Source of the DNA: Micromonospora parastrephiae
GTDB lineage: Bacteria > Actinomycetota > Actinomycetes > Mycobacteriales > Micromonosporaceae
Direction: 5' to 3'
Assembly: GCF_016802865.1 (NCBI RefSeq)
Contig: NZ_JAEVHM010000030.1
Coordinates: 1-44,496 of the forward strand
DNA: 44,496 nt
Of this stretch, positions 28,951 through 38,679 are shown piece by piece; within the stretch, counting starts at the first letter, position 1; each line of letters opens with the position of its first letter. Under the pieces are notes generated by a model. It saw nothing but the letters and a program-made list of their open reading frames with translations. It did not search any database and was not told where the DNA came from. A program made the translations under genes and the position numbers.

Positions 28951-29457
28951 TTACGAGGGGTTTCGCCCCTCGGCGTGTACGGCACTGCGTACCAGGGGAA
29001 GCGTGCGATAGGGGATCTGCTCGGCCAGCGCGATGATCGTCGACGCCCGGGTGATCCCGGCGGACGAGACGATCTGGTCGATGACCCGTTGCAGGTCGGT
29101 GTTGGAGCGGGCCACGATCCGGCAGAGCAGGTCACTGGAGCCGGTGATGGTGTGCGCCTCCAGCACCTCGGGGATCGCCGCGAGGTGGGCGGTGACCGGG
29201 TCGTGGCCGTGCCGTTGACTGATCTCCAGGGTGACGAAGCTGGTCACCCCGAACCCGATCGCGGCCGGGGAGATCTCCGGGCCGAAGCCACCGATGACGG
29301 CCCGGTCGACCAGCTTGTCGAGACGGGCCTGCACGGTGCCCCGGGCCACGCCGAGCCGCCGCGAGCACTCCAGCACCCCGATCCGTGGCTCCTCGGCGAG
29401 CAGTTCGATCAAGCGAACGTCGAGCACGTCGAGCTGTACAGCCTGCTCACCCTTCAT
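28951..29457 (-). CDS. Lrp/AsnC family regulator
   Basis: Regulator of 168 residues with an N-terminal HTH (LDVLDVRLIELLAEEPRIGVLECSRRLGVARGTVQARLDKL) and a C-terminal RAM ligand-binding domain (FVTLEISQRHGHDPVTAHLAAIPEVLEAHTITGSSDLLCRIVA). Lrp proteins sense amino acids. It is divergent from hpd, so tyrosine or phenylalanine catabolism is the likely target. An inverted repeat TTCAG-N6-CTGAA covers its own -10 (TATGGT, 8 bases before ATG 29457), which suggests autoregulation. The last codons form a terminator-like hairpin. Confidence 0.92.
   Translation of the reverse strand: MKGEQAVQLDVLDVRLIELLAEEPRIGVLECSRRLGVARGTVQARLDKLVDRAVIGGFGPEISPAAIGFGVTSFVTLEISQRHGHDPVTAHLAAIPEVLEAHTITGSSDLLCRIVARSNTDLQRVIDQIVSSAGITRASTIIALAEQIPYRTLPLVRSAVHAEGRNPS
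28954..28972 (-). terminator. Hairpin overlapping the lrp stop region
   Basis: CGAGGGG-TTTCG-CCCCTCG, 7-bp perfect stem formed by the last lrp codons; the TAA stop follows directly. Weak alone. Confidence 0.4.
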
Positions 29458-29460
29458 GGG

Positions 29461-29476
29461 TTCAGACCATACTGAA
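29461..29476. promoter_or_regulatory. Lrp-type operator over the lrp promoter
   Basis: TTCAG-ACCATA-CTGAA, a perfect 5-bp inverted repeat whose spacer is the -10 hexamer of lrp (TATGGT on the minus strand, 29466-29471). A wider pair GCAACC/GGTTGC follows toward hpd (about 29479-29510). Confidence 0.5.
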
Positions 29477-29488
29477 TGCGCAACCTGA

Positions 29489-30793
<1,305 letters not shown>

Positions 30794-30804
30794 CACTTGC
30801 GGGC

Positions 30805-31502
30805 GTGACGCAGCCTCCGTCGTACCCGATGCCGCCGGCCGGTGGGCCTCAGCCCACGGTCGGCGGCTTCGCGCCGCCCGGACCACACCCCCAGGGGTAC
30901 GCCGTGCCGCCGCGGTACGCCCCGCCCGGGTACGCCGCGCCACCCCGGTACGCGGGCCGCCCCGGCCGGTGGCCCCACCCCCGACGCTGACCCCCGGTGG
31001 GCAGCCGCTGGCCAGCTTCAGCGACCGGCTGCTCGCCACGCTGATCGACACCGGGGTCTTCCTGGCGATCGGCATGGTGCTCGCGATACCCGCGGTGATC
31101 ATTCTCCTGGCCGTCACCCTGCCCGACCTCATCCACGTGCAGGCGGACGGCACCATCGGTCAGCCCGACGTCCTGCACGACTTCCTGCTGCCGTTCCTGT
31201 GGATGGAACTCGTCGTCCTCGCCATCTCGCTGGCGATCGGGTGGGTCTACTACGTCGAGATGATGTTCAGGACCGGCCAGACCTTCGGCAAGAAGAGCAT
31301 GAAGCTGCGGATCGTTCCGCTCGACCCGACCCACACTCTCGACCGCTGGACCGCCGCCAAGCGGTACCTCGTGCAGCAGTCCGTCGGTCTGGTACCCGGG
31401 CTGGGCTACCTCGACGGGTTGTGGCAGCTCTGGGACAAGCCCTGGCAGCAGTGCATCCACGACAAGGCCGCCGGCACGGTCGTCGTTAAGGTGGCTTCGT
31501 GA
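30805..31502 (+). CDS. RDD family membrane protein 1, frameshifted as sequenced
   Basis: The N-terminal Pro/Tyr-rich leader (VTQPPSYPMPPAGGPQPTVG, with PPRYAPPGYA repeats) begins 11 bp after hpd but its frame ends at 30990. The RDD domain lies in the next frame: FSDRLLATLIDTGVFLAIGM, then membrane segments AIPAVIILLAVTLPDLI, FLWMELVVLAISLAIGWVYY and GQTFGKKSMKLRIVPLD, ending VVVKVAS at 31502. The two halves fit one 232-residue protein with one missing base near 30960 (C-rich). If not an error, GTG 30969 could start a leaderless 177-residue form. Transport or stress function is unknown. Confidence 0.78.
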
Positions 31503-31582
31503 GCGAGCGCAGTGAGCGAACCATCAGGCTCAGTAGTGTGGCGCCTCACGTCGGCGCGCGGCGAAGCGGAGCGGCGGCGTGA
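31499..31582 (+). repeat. SERSER-type linker repeat / 27-codon ORF
   Basis: The stretch starting GTGAGCGAGCGCAGTGAGCG opens 4 bp before the end of RDD1 (GTGA) and runs 27 codons to a TGA that overlaps the GTG of RDD2. I recall near-identical sequence recurring between genes of Micromonosporaceae, so it is more likely a dispersed repeat that happens to be translatable than a true gene. Confidence 0.5.
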
Positions 31583-32575
31583 GTGTGCAACCCGGCTGGT
31601 ACGTCGACCCTGCGACCCTGAGACCCGGCGGTATTGGGACGGCGAGGGTTGGCTCGGTGCGCCCATCCCCGTCGACGCCACCCCACCGGACGGGCCGCCA
31701 CCGGCCGAGCCGCCGCCCGTCCCGGTCGCCCCGGCGGCCCCCGAGGCGACGGCCGCCCCGGGCTGGTCGCCGTACCCCGGGTCGGGCTCCGCGCCGGGGG
31801 CACGGCACCCTGGCCAGGGCAGGGTCCTCAGCCGGGGCAGGGGCCGGGCTGGGGACCGCAGGCCGGTCCTCCCGGCTGGGCGCCGCAGGGCACTCCCCCC
31901 GGTTGGACACCGCAGGGCGCTCCTCCCGGCTGGGCACCGCAGGGCGCGCCATCCAGCTGGCCCGGACGGCCACCCGAGCCACGCCCACACGGCCTGAGGC
32001 TGGCCGGCTACGGCCGCCGGTTCGCCGCCCGGCTGATCGACTTCACCGTAGTCTTCGCGCTGAACGCCCTGGTCAACGGCTGGTTCGTCTGGCGGCTGAT
32101 CGAGGAGATGCTGCCGTACTGGCGGGAGGTGTTCCGGCGGGCGTTCGCGGGCGACACCTCCACCGACAACCTGCCGCAGATCGGCGAGCAGGCGGGGCTC
32201 CTCCAGGTGGTGATCCTCCTGATCGCCACGGCGCTCTGGCTGGCGTACGAGGTGCCTTCCATGGCGGCCCACGGGCAGACCTTCGGCAAGAGGGTGATGC
32301 GGATCCGCGCCGTCCCGCTCGCCGCCGACCAGCCGTTGGGCTTCGCCCGGGCGTTCGGCCGGTGGACCACGATGGGTCTGCCCACCCTGCTCTGGTACTG
32401 CGCCGGCCTCGGCCTGGTGCTGCAACTGGTCGACGCCCTCTCGCCCCTCTTCGACCACCCGCTGCGTCAGGCGCTGCACGACAAGCGCGTGCAGACGGTG
32501 GTGGTCGAGGTCCCCATCAGCATTGGCTCCGTCCCCTCGAACGACCGCGACCAGCCCCCGGGAGACACCCCATGA
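31579..32575 (+). CDS. DUF2510-RDD membrane protein 2, two frameshifts as sequenced
   Basis: About 332 residues if intact. The start VSVQPGWYVDPA is a DUF2510-like motif that must continue ADPETRRYWDGEGWLG; this needs one base after 31613. A Pro-rich linker follows, and one G is missing in the run at 31796-31800, after which WPGQGPQPGQGPGWGPQ and a repeated PPGWxPQGAP unit lead to the RDD domain: RLAGYGRRFAARLIDFTVVFALNALVNGW, GQTFGKRVMRIRAVPL and LLWYCAGLGLVLQLVD. The stop overlaps the aminotransferase start (ATGA). Function unknown; it is a paralogue of the preceding RDD protein. Confidence 0.78.
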
Positions 32576-33675
32576 CCGACTCCGGACGTCACCAGCCGGC
32601 GCTGCGGCTGACCCGCGCCGATCTGGACGCGCTGCCCAGCTACGTGCCGGGCCGCAGTCCCGCCGATCTCGCCCGGGAGCTGGGTCTGACCGAGGCGATC
32701 AAGCTGGCCAGCAACGAGGTGCCGTACGGCCCGCTGCCCGGCGTGGTCGAGGCGGTCACCGAGGCGGTCACCGCCTCGCACCGCTACCCGGACATGGGCG
32801 TGGTCGCACTGCGCGACGCGCTGGCCCAGCGGTACGGCGTGGACGCCGACCGGATCGCCACCGGCTGCGGGTCGGTGGCGCTCGCCGAGCACCTGGTCCG
32901 GGCCACCTGCCTGCCCGGCGACGAGTTGCTCTACTCGTGGCGGTCCTTCGAGGCGTACCCGATCATCGCGGCGACCAGCGGCGCGACGAGCGTGCGGGTG
33001 CCCAACGACGCCGGGCACGGGCACGACCTGGCGGCGCTGGCCGCAGCGGTGACCGACCGGACCCGGGTGATCCTGGTCTGCAACCCGAACAACCCGACCG
33101 GAACCGCGGTGCGCCGGGCCGAGCTGGACCGGTTCCTGGACGCGGTGCCGGACGACGTGCTGGTGGTCATCGACGAGGCGTACCGGGAGTTCGTGACCGA
33201 CGCGGAGGTGCCGGACGGGCTCGACTACCTGGACCGACCGAACGTGGCGGTGCTGCGCACCCTGTCCAAGGCGTGGGGTCTGGCCGGGTTGCGGATCGGC
33301 TGGCTTGTCGCGCAGCCGGTGGTGGCAGCGGCGATCCGCAAGGTGGTGACGCCATTCTCCACGAGCACAGTCGCCCAGGCCGGCGCGCTGGCGGCGCTGA
33401 CCCAGGTCGCGGAGATGGAACGCCGCTGCGCGCTGGTCGTCGCCGAACGGGACCGGGTCACCGAGGCGCTGCGCAAGTTCGTGCCCGACGTGCCGACGAG
33501 CCAGGCCAACTTCGTCTGGCTGCCGCTGGGCGACCGGTCGGTGGCGTTCGGCAGGGCGTGCGAGGCGCGCGGGGTGATCGTCCGGCCGTTCGCCGGGGAT
33601 GGGGTCCGGGTCACCATCGGCACCCCGGTCGAGAACGACGCCTTCCTCGTCGCGGCGGAGGCGGCACTGGCCTGA
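32572..33675 (+). CDS. hisC: Histidinol-phosphate/aromatic aminotransferase
   Basis: PLP-dependent class I/II aminotransferase of 367 residues, HisC-like. The N-terminus YVPGRSPADLARELGLTEAIKLASNEVPYGPLP, the PLP-site segment RTLSKAWGLAGLRIGW with its Schiff-base Lys, NPNNPTGTAV and the C-terminal VRPFAGDGVRVTIGTP match HisC and the related aromatic aminotransferase Pat. Its position at the end of the hpd operon suggests it makes 4-hydroxyphenylpyruvate from tyrosine; that substrate is inference. ATG 32572 overlaps the RDD2 stop and has GGGAG upstream. A strong hairpin follows. Confidence 0.88.
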   Translation: MTDSGRHQPALRLTRADLDALPSYVPGRSPADLARELGLTEAIKLASNEVPYGPLPGVVEAVTEAVTASHRYPDMGVVALRDALAQRYGVDADRIATGCGSVALAEHLVRATCLPGDELLYSWRSFEAYPIIAATSGATSVRVPNDAGHGHDLAALAAAVTDRTRVILVCNPNNPTGTAVRRAELDRFLDAVPDDVLVVIDEAYREFVTDAEVPDGLDYLDRPNVAVLRTLSKAWGLAGLRIGWLVAQPVVAAAIRKVVTPFSTSTVAQAGALAALTQVAEMERRCALVVAERDRVTEALRKFVPDVPTSQANFVWLPLGDRSVAFGRACEARGVIVRPFAGDGVRVTIGTPVENDAFLVAAEAALA

Positions 33676-33705
33676 CGAGTTCGTACCGGCCTGTGCGCAT
33701 CCGGT

Positions 33706-33735
33706 GCCGCCTCGGTCCACCCAGACCGAGGCGGC
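33706..33735. terminator. Bidirectional terminator after aminotransferase and DUF916 genes
   Basis: Perfect 12-bp stem GCCGCCTCGGTC/GACCGAGGCGGC with a 6-base loop, 30 bp past the aminotransferase stop and 12 bp past the DUF916 stop on the other strand. Confidence 0.82.
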
Positions 33736-33746
33736 CCGGGTGGACG

Positions 33747-34817
33747 TCAGGCGGCCGGTACCGGATGCCGCAGCCGCCTCCGGTACGCGTACAGCATGAG
33801 CAGGACCAGCACCAGACCCGAGCCGACCAGACCTCCGGTGAAGACCTGATTGGAGCGGTCGGTGGTGTCGCTGACCGCGGCCGGAACGGGGCCGAAGGTG
33901 AGCGTTCCGCTGGCGTCGCGCTTGGTCCAGCCGCTGGCCAGATCGAGCTTTCCGGTCCACGGGCCGTCCGGAAGGCGACGGTCCAGGACCACCCGGACGG
34001 TGGTGGTACCGCCCAGGGCGAGGGTCTGTGCCTCGGAACGGACCGGGCCGATCGACAGCCCACCGGGGCCGTCGCGCAACCGCAGCTCCCCAGCGAGATC
34101 CAGCGCCCGCTTGCCGGTGTTCCGCACGTCGGCGGTAACGACGGGGGTGCCGTCCGAGGTCCGCAATCCGGTCAGCGAATCGATCTCGAAGCCGGAGACC
34201 GGTTCGCCGCCGGGGCCGACGGACAGGTAGACCCGGATGCCGACCCGGCCGACGTTGCGGATGTTCTGCCCGCCATCCCCGGAGACCTCGGCCCAAATGA
34301 CCGCGTACCGCTCACGCTGCTCGGCCTTCGCCGGCACCGCGATGGTCACCAGCAGTTCGGCCTCCTCGTCGGCATCGAGCTGCAACGCTCCGTCGTCGAT
34401 TTGGATCCAACTGCTCAGCTCGTTCTCGGTCCGCTCCGGAGCGAAGACGAAGCCCTCCTTCGTGACATCGGCGGCCGCTGCGTAGACGGCGATCGGACGA
34501 CGCACCTCGGACGTGTTCTGCACGATGATGCGCCGCTTGATCGTCGTGCCGGGATGCACGTGGTCGACGATGTACTTGCGCGCCCGGCTGTCGGCACGAC
34601 GCTCGACCGGGGCGTCCAGGAGGCGGATGCCGACCGAGGAAGCTGGCCCGGTGGCGGCGGGGTCGGGCGAGGAACGCGCCTCCCGGTCCGGGCCGCGCTC
34701 CCCGTCCGGTGCCTCCTGGCCGGCCTCCGGCAGGTCGGGTGCGTGGACGCCGGCCGGCGTGGCCGACGCATACGGTGTGACCAGCGCGGTCGCCCCGACC
34801 GTGACCAGTGCGGTCAC
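33747..34817 (-). CDS. DUF916 (WxL-interacting type) membrane protein
   Basis: Protein of about 356 residues. After a leader and charged linker, residues about 60-200 form a DUF916-like domain (GIRLLDAPVERRADSRARKYIVDHVHPGTTIKRRIIVQNTSE.. RPIAVYAAAADVTKEGF..WAEVSG), then a beta-rich second domain, and a C-terminal anchor GLVGSGLVLVLLMLYAYRRR. In Firmicutes, DUF916 proteins (WxLIP) bind WxL proteins and peptidoglycan. As sequenced, GTG 34817 gives a signal lacking basic residues. The upstream WxL gene ends ATGA; with one added base that ATG (34846) would start M.RARALALAVTALVTV, a proper signal peptide, so a base may be missing. Confidence 0.8.
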   Translation of the reverse strand: MTALVTVGATALVTPYASATPAGVHAPDLPEAGQEAPDGERGPDREARSSPDPAATGPASSVGIRLLDAPVERRADSRARKYIVDHVHPGTTIKRRIIVQNTSEVRRPIAVYAAAADVTKEGFVFAPERTENELSSWIQIDDGALQLDADEEAELLVTIAVPAKAEQRERYAVIWAEVSGDGGQNIRNVGRVGIRVYLSVGPGGEPVSGFEIDSLTGLRTSDGTPVVTADVRNTGKRALDLAGELRLRDGPGGLSIGPVRSEAQTLALGGTTTVRVVLDRRLPDGPWTGKLDLASGWTKRDASGTLTFGPVPAAVSDTTDRSNQVFTGGLVGSGLVLVLLMLYAYRRRLRHPVPAA

Positions 34818-34842
34818 GGCCAGGGCGAGGGCGCGAGCCCGA

Positions 34843-35385
34843 TCATGCCACCGAATGGGTGATCACTCCCGTGTAGGTGCCGGCGACGGCGGCGTCCGGG
34901 ATCTCGATTTCGATCGTCGGGTTCCAGGTCGCCGAGTTGTTGCCGCTACCGCTCGTCTTGGAGAAGGCGGTGCGGGGAAGGTTCAACGACACCGCCTGGG
35001 CAGAGGTGAGCTGGCCGGGCACGAAGGTGCCGGTACCGGTGGTGGCGGTCGCCGGCCCGGACCAGTAGTCCACCAGGCCGGGAGTGATGCTCTCACTCGG
35101 CCCTCCGCCGCCGGTGTTGAAGGCGGTGCTGGACACCGTGGCCGTCCAGGTGGCGCTCAGCGCCGCCCGCTGGTCGGTGACCGTCACCGGACCGATCTGG
35201 CCGGTCAGTGTGTCGCCGGCGAACGCCGCCCCCAGGTTGACCGCCGGCGGAGCGGTGATGTCCAGGTTGGCGGTGCCGATGGTGAAGGTGACGATCGTGT
35301 CGTCGGTGGGCGCGGCCGCAGCCGGTGCAGCGAGGGTCAGCACAGTGGCTGCCGACGCGGTCAGGGTAAGAAGTGTCTTCCGCAT
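34843..35385 (-). CDS. WxL-like secreted surface protein 1
   Basis: Secreted protein of 180 residues. Signal peptide MRKTLLTLTASAATVLTLAAPAAAA, then one beta-rich domain. It contains ATWTATVSSTAF and, at the C-terminus, PDAAVAGTYTGVITHSVA. In Firmicutes WxL domains the equivalent segments are GWxLxVSxxxF and AGTYTxxITWTL; here the Trp-x-Leu positions read W-T-A and T-H-S, so it is a divergent form. This homology is my reading of the pattern and not a profile score. ATG 35385 has TATTGT 7 bases upstream and no SD, suggesting a leaderless mRNA. The DUF916 gene follows immediately. Confidence 0.75.
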   Translation of the reverse strand: MRKTLLTLTASAATVLTLAAPAAAAPTDDTIVTFTIGTANLDITAPPAVNLGAAFAGDTLTGQIGPVTVTDQRAALSATWTATVSSTAFNTGGGGPSESITPGLVDYWSGPATATTGTGTFVPGQLTSAQAVSLNLPRTAFSKTSGSGNNSATWNPTIEIEIPDAAVAGTYTGVITHSVA

Positions 35386-35392
35386 GAGTCAG

Positions 35393-35398
35393 ACAATA
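35393..35398 (-). promoter_or_regulatory. Candidate -10 box (TATTGT), WxL-like gene 1
   Basis: TATTGT (TANNNT) ends 7 bases before ATG 35385. Same geometry as the paralogue at 36148. Confidence 0.45.
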
Positions 35399-35443
35399 TT
35401 CAGTCAGGTGCCTCAAAGGGTTCGGTATCGGACAAATCACGCC

Positions 35444-36148
35444 TCAGGCGACAGAGTGGGTGACGGTGCCCGTATAGGTGCCGGCGACGAGGCCGGCCGG
35501 CAGGTTGATTCGCAGGGTGGGGCGCCAACTGACCGTATTGTTGCCATTGCCGCTGGCCTTGCGGAAGGCGACCCGACTCACGTTGAGGGGAACCGCCTGG
35601 GCGGCGGTGAGCTGACCCGGAACGAGAGTCCCCCCGCCGGTGCTCTTGACGACCGGCCCCGACCAGTACGACACCAGCGAGTTCGCGACCGTCCGGTTGA
35701 CTCCACCCGCTCCCGTCACGAACGCGGTCGAGGTGACGGTGGCAACCCACATGGTCGTCTGGTTCCCCCGAAAGTCGGCCACCTCGACGGTGCCGAGGGA
35801 GCCCGTCAGCAGGCCACCCGGGAAGCCCGCGCCAAGATTGACGGCCGGGGGCACGGTGATGTCCAACCCGACCGCCAGCGGGGCGGCCGGCACCTCCTCC
35901 ACGACGGTCGGCGAGCCGCTCGTGACGGGTGTCGGAGCCGCGCCAGATGCCCGACCGCGATCCAGCGCCGGAGACCGGGGAGTGCTGCCGCTCGGCGAGG
36001 AAGCAGCCGTCGGTGAGGACAAGCCGCTGGATGTCGGCACGGGAGAACCAGCGGGCGACGGTGACGCGGAGGGCACCGTCGACCCCGGACCCGGCGCGAG
36101 GAGGCCGACGCCGAGCAGGGACGACAGGAAGGCAGCTAGCATGGGCAT
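35444..36148 (-). CDS. WxL-like secreted surface protein 2
   Basis: Paralogue of the neighbouring WxL-like protein, 234 residues. A hydrophobic leader MPMLAAFLSSLLGVGLLAPGPG is followed by a Pro/Ser/Thr-rich stalk of about 65 residues, then the same domain: LDITVPPAVNLGAGFPGGLLTG, MWVATVTSTAFVTG, LVSYWSGPVVKSTGGGTLVPGQLTAAQAV and the C-terminus AGTYTGTVTHSVA. The stalk suggests display away from the wall. The leader has no basic residue, so export or the start is slightly uncertain. ATG 36148 has TATAGT 7 bases upstream. It belongs to the LPXTG/WxL/DUF916 set on this strand. Confidence 0.75.
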   Translation of the reverse strand: MPMLAAFLSSLLGVGLLAPGPGSTVPSASPSPAGSPVPTSSGLSSPTAASSPSGSTPRSPALDRGRASGAAPTPVTSGSPTVVEEVPAAPLAVGLDITVPPAVNLGAGFPGGLLTGSLGTVEVADFRGNQTTMWVATVTSTAFVTGAGGVNRTVANSLVSYWSGPVVKSTGGGTLVPGQLTAAQAVPLNVSRVAFRKASGNGNNTVSWRPTLRINLPAGLVAGTYTGTVTHSVA

Positions 36149-36155
36149 GTTATGA

Positions 36156-36161
36156 ACTATA
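36156..36161 (-). promoter_or_regulatory. Candidate -10 box (TATAGT), WxL-like gene 2
   Basis: TATAGT, close to the TATAAT consensus, ends 7 bases before ATG 36148. Confidence 0.5.
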
Positions 36162-36230
36162 AGTCCGTATTTTCCTTATTGCTGAACCTCGGCTAACTCA
36201 CCAAGCAGCCCCGGAACCGCTCCCCGTCGG

Positions 36231-36605
36231 TCAACTCGGCCGCGAACGACGGGCCACCAACAGCCAGCCGAGGAGTAGCAAGCCCCCGCCCAGCCCGGCG
36301 ATCGACCAGATGAATCCACCATCATCGCCGGTCACCGGCAGGTGACTGTGGGTGGGCTCCGGGGTGGGATGCGTGGGAGGCGGGGTGGGTTGCACCGTGG
36401 GCGACATGGTCGGAGAGGCGGACGGCGAGGCCGACAGCACCTCGAAGATCACATCGGTTCCCGCCGACGGTGCCGCCTGGACAGCGGCCACCGCGGTCAG
36501 CGACGCGGCGTCCGGGATGAGCATGGGCGACACCGCGAACACGAGGCCGGCCACAGCGGCGAGGATTCCACCGACGAGCACAGACCTACCGACGGCCTTT
36601 GCCAT
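36231..36605 (-). CDS. Small LPXTG cell-wall anchored protein
   Basis: Protein of 124 residues. An N-terminal signal (AKAVGRSVLVGGILAAVAGLVFA) leads to a short domain, a Pro/Thr/Ser stalk with repeated PTxxPT, and a sortase signal: LPVTG, a membrane segment FIWSIAGLGGGLLLLGWLLVA, and the basic tail RRSRPS. Sortase would link it to peptidoglycan. A small LPXTG protein is a constant part of Firmicutes WxL loci. ATG 36605 has GGAGAGG 9 bases upstream. Around 36641-36653 an inverted repeat AAAAG-TAC-CTTTT overlaps a possible -10 (TACTTT) and could be an operator. Confidence 0.85.
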   Translation of the reverse strand: MAKAVGRSVLVGGILAAVAGLVFAVSPMLIPDAASLTAVAAVQAAPSAGTDVIFEVLSASPSASPTMSPTVQPTPPPTHPTPEPTHSHLPVTGDDGGFIWSIAGLGGGLLLLGWLLVARRSRPS

Positions 36606-36704
36606 GACGACCCCTCTCCCCGGAGAAACCCGATCCCGAGAAAAGTACCTTTTTCGGTCACCCATGGCGGGCGTTTCATTCCCCTTGCGGCAAACCTGAC
36701 CTGA

Positions 36705-37957
36705 TCAGGTGGCGGCCAGGATCACCGCCTCTGCCGTCAGGTAGTAGCGCTTGTCGTCGCCGTCCGGGTCGACCGGCCTGCGGAGCCGTTCCACCGCGAC
36801 GTAGCCGCCCTCGGCCCCCACCGCCCCGGGCGCCCAGCCCGTTCCGTCCCGTCCGACGCTGAGCGAGAAGCGGGACAGTTGCCTACCGGTCACCGGGTCC
36901 AGCGTCACCAGGTCGTTCGCCTCGGTCAACAGGTGCACCCGGCCAGGCTGCGCGGCCAGCACGCGTGCCGTACCCAGATCCGCGGACCGCCACAGCTCGG
37001 TGCCCGTACGCGCCGACCGACCCACCGCCACTCCGTCGAGCACCACGACGGCCTGGTCACCGACCGCCATGGCGCCGGCCGGATCCAGGGCGGGGGCAGC
37101 GACCGGCTCGCCGGTGCCCACCAGCCAGCCCCGGCCGCCCGCGTCGCCCGCCCCGGCGGTGCGCAGGGCCGGGCAGGCCGACCGGCCGGCACGACAACCG
37201 AGCGGAGTCACCACCAACTCGTCCGGCCCGCCCGGCGGTCGCCAACGTTCACGCACCGCACCGGTCGCCGCGTCGCGGAACTCGACCGTCGCGGGCCCGG
37301 CACACCTGTCCAGACCGATCAGCTGCCCGGAAGCGGTGGTGCCGACGTCGGTGCGGCAACTGCCGGGCAGGTCGGCCCGCCACAACTCCCGACCGCCGCT
37401 CACATCGACCCCGCGCGCCTCGGCGTCTCCACTGACCACCACCACCGTGCGGCCGTCCGGAAGGTCGGTGAGGTGAAGCCCGCGCGGGTCCCAAACGATG
37501 GCTGCACCGGTACGCACCGCCGTCCCACTCCCGGCGGGCTCCGGGCCGTCGGTCCTCCAGAGCACCCGGCCGGTCGGGGCGTCGAGCGCGACCAGCTCAC
37601 CGTCGGACCAACGGCTGACCACCACGCTGCCGCTGGCCACCACCCCGCTCAACTCCGCAGGCCAGCGGCGGTACGACCAGAACGGCGTGGTCCGGTACCG
37701 CCCGTCGACGGGCCGGTCGGCGTAGACCTGCCGGTGCGCGGCGTACACCCGCAGTCGGGCGTCCACGATCAACGGTGCGGCGGCAGCCGGCCGACCACGC
37801 CGGCGGCCGGCCGGGCCGCGGCCGGGTACTCGCCACGGGCCACCGTGCTCACCTCGGCCGGCGCGAGCACCCGGTGGACGATGACCGCGACGGCCACGGT
37901 CGCGAGCAGCGCCGCGGCCGCCATCACGAGCCGCCGCCGACCCTTCGGGAACCCCAT
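36705..37957 (-). CDS. PQQ-like beta-propeller membrane protein 2, frameshifted as sequenced
   Basis: About 417 residues if intact. The N-terminus MGFPKGRRRLVMAAAALLATVAVAVIVH is a membrane anchor in one frame that ends at 37769. The propeller continues in the next frame from about RPAAAAPLIVDARLRVYAAHR through LVALDAPTGRVLWRTDGPEP, VEFRDAATGAVRERW and LVTLDPVTGRQLSRFSLSV to 36705. A single missing base near 37795 in a GC-rich stretch joins the halves. ATG 37957 has GGAGG 6 bases upstream. It resembles the propeller protein at 27436-28872. It lies beside the WxL-like genes, which may or may not be functional linkage. Confidence 0.75.
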
Positions 37958-38059
37958 GCCGCACCTCCGCCCGGCACCCTACCCAGCGGAGGAGGCCGCG
38001 CCCCTCTGAGGTCAGGCCGCCCGCGACGACGGGCAACGGAGCAGGTGGCCCCCGAGCGG

Positions 38060-38545
38060 TCAGGCGGCGTCGACGGAACCGACGGCGGCGGCCGCCGCGA
38101 CGGTCAGGTCGGCGAGATCACGCCGCAGCGCCACCTCGACCGCCCGGGCGGCTAACCCGCCGAGCAGCAGCGCAACCACCCGAGGGTACGGAGCGGTCGG
38201 CACCGCCTCCTGGGTGACGGTGACCGCCGTGCAACCTCGACGGCGGCGCCGAACCGGCCGCAGACTCCAGGTGATCCGGTAATCCACGTCCGCGCCGGAC
38301 GAACAGAGCACCAGCCGATGTGGGGCGAGCGCCTCCACCACCAGGAACTCCTCGGTCAGCGTGCCGCCGCCCGGCTGGACGCGCTCCTCACGCCACGCGG
38401 TGCCCGGCCCGAACGGGCCCGGAGTGAGCAGTTCGGTGGGGCCGGCAGCGGTCATTCGGGCCGCGCGGCCGGGCAGGTCGGTCAGCAGACGCCAGACATC
38501 GACCGCGTGCGCCTGGATGAACCCGGTAACCGCCACCGTCGACAT
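38060..38545 (-). CDS. SRPBCC family protein
   Basis: Protein of 161 residues with a helix-grip fold: VAVTGFIQAHAVDVWRLLTDLPGRAARMTAAGPTELLTPG, GTAWREERVQPGGGTLTEEFLVVEALAPHRLVLCS, then VDYRITWSLRP and VTVTQEAV strands, and a C-terminal hydrophobic helix VVALLLGGLAARAVEVALRRDLADL. It resembles polyketide-cyclase-like ligand-binding proteins. Ligand unknown. ATG 38545 follows GGGAGGGTGGC; the longer open frame upstream lacks family sequence. Confidence 0.8.
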   Translation of the reverse strand: MSTVAVTGFIQAHAVDVWRLLTDLPGRAARMTAAGPTELLTPGPFGPGTAWREERVQPGGGTLTEEFLVVEALAPHRLVLCSSGADVDYRITWSLRPVRRRRRGCTAVTVTQEAVPTAPYPRVVALLLGGLAARAVEVALRRDLADLTVAAAAAVGSVDAA

Positions 38546-38679
38546 GCCACCCTCCCGTGTTGTCGACGGTACGCGGGGTGAGCGCCGGACGGGGCCCCCG
38601 GGACGGAATTTCCACCACCCGGAGGCCCCACTGTCCGTTTCGGCGGCCAATTCGCACCGGACGACCGGTGCGGCGCCGC

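Noticed and set aside
27430..29475. 681-codon plus-strand open frame
   Set aside because: Antisense to propeller 1 and lrp; Arg/Gly/Pro/Val-biased with no domain.
32523..34862. 779-codon plus-strand open frame
   Set aside because: Out of frame over the aminotransferase gene and antisense to the DUF916 gene; low-complexity composition.
36699..36710. Palindrome ACCTGATCAGGT at the stop of propeller 2
   Set aside because: Only 12 bp, overlaps a stop codon and may be chance; not supported as an operator or terminator.
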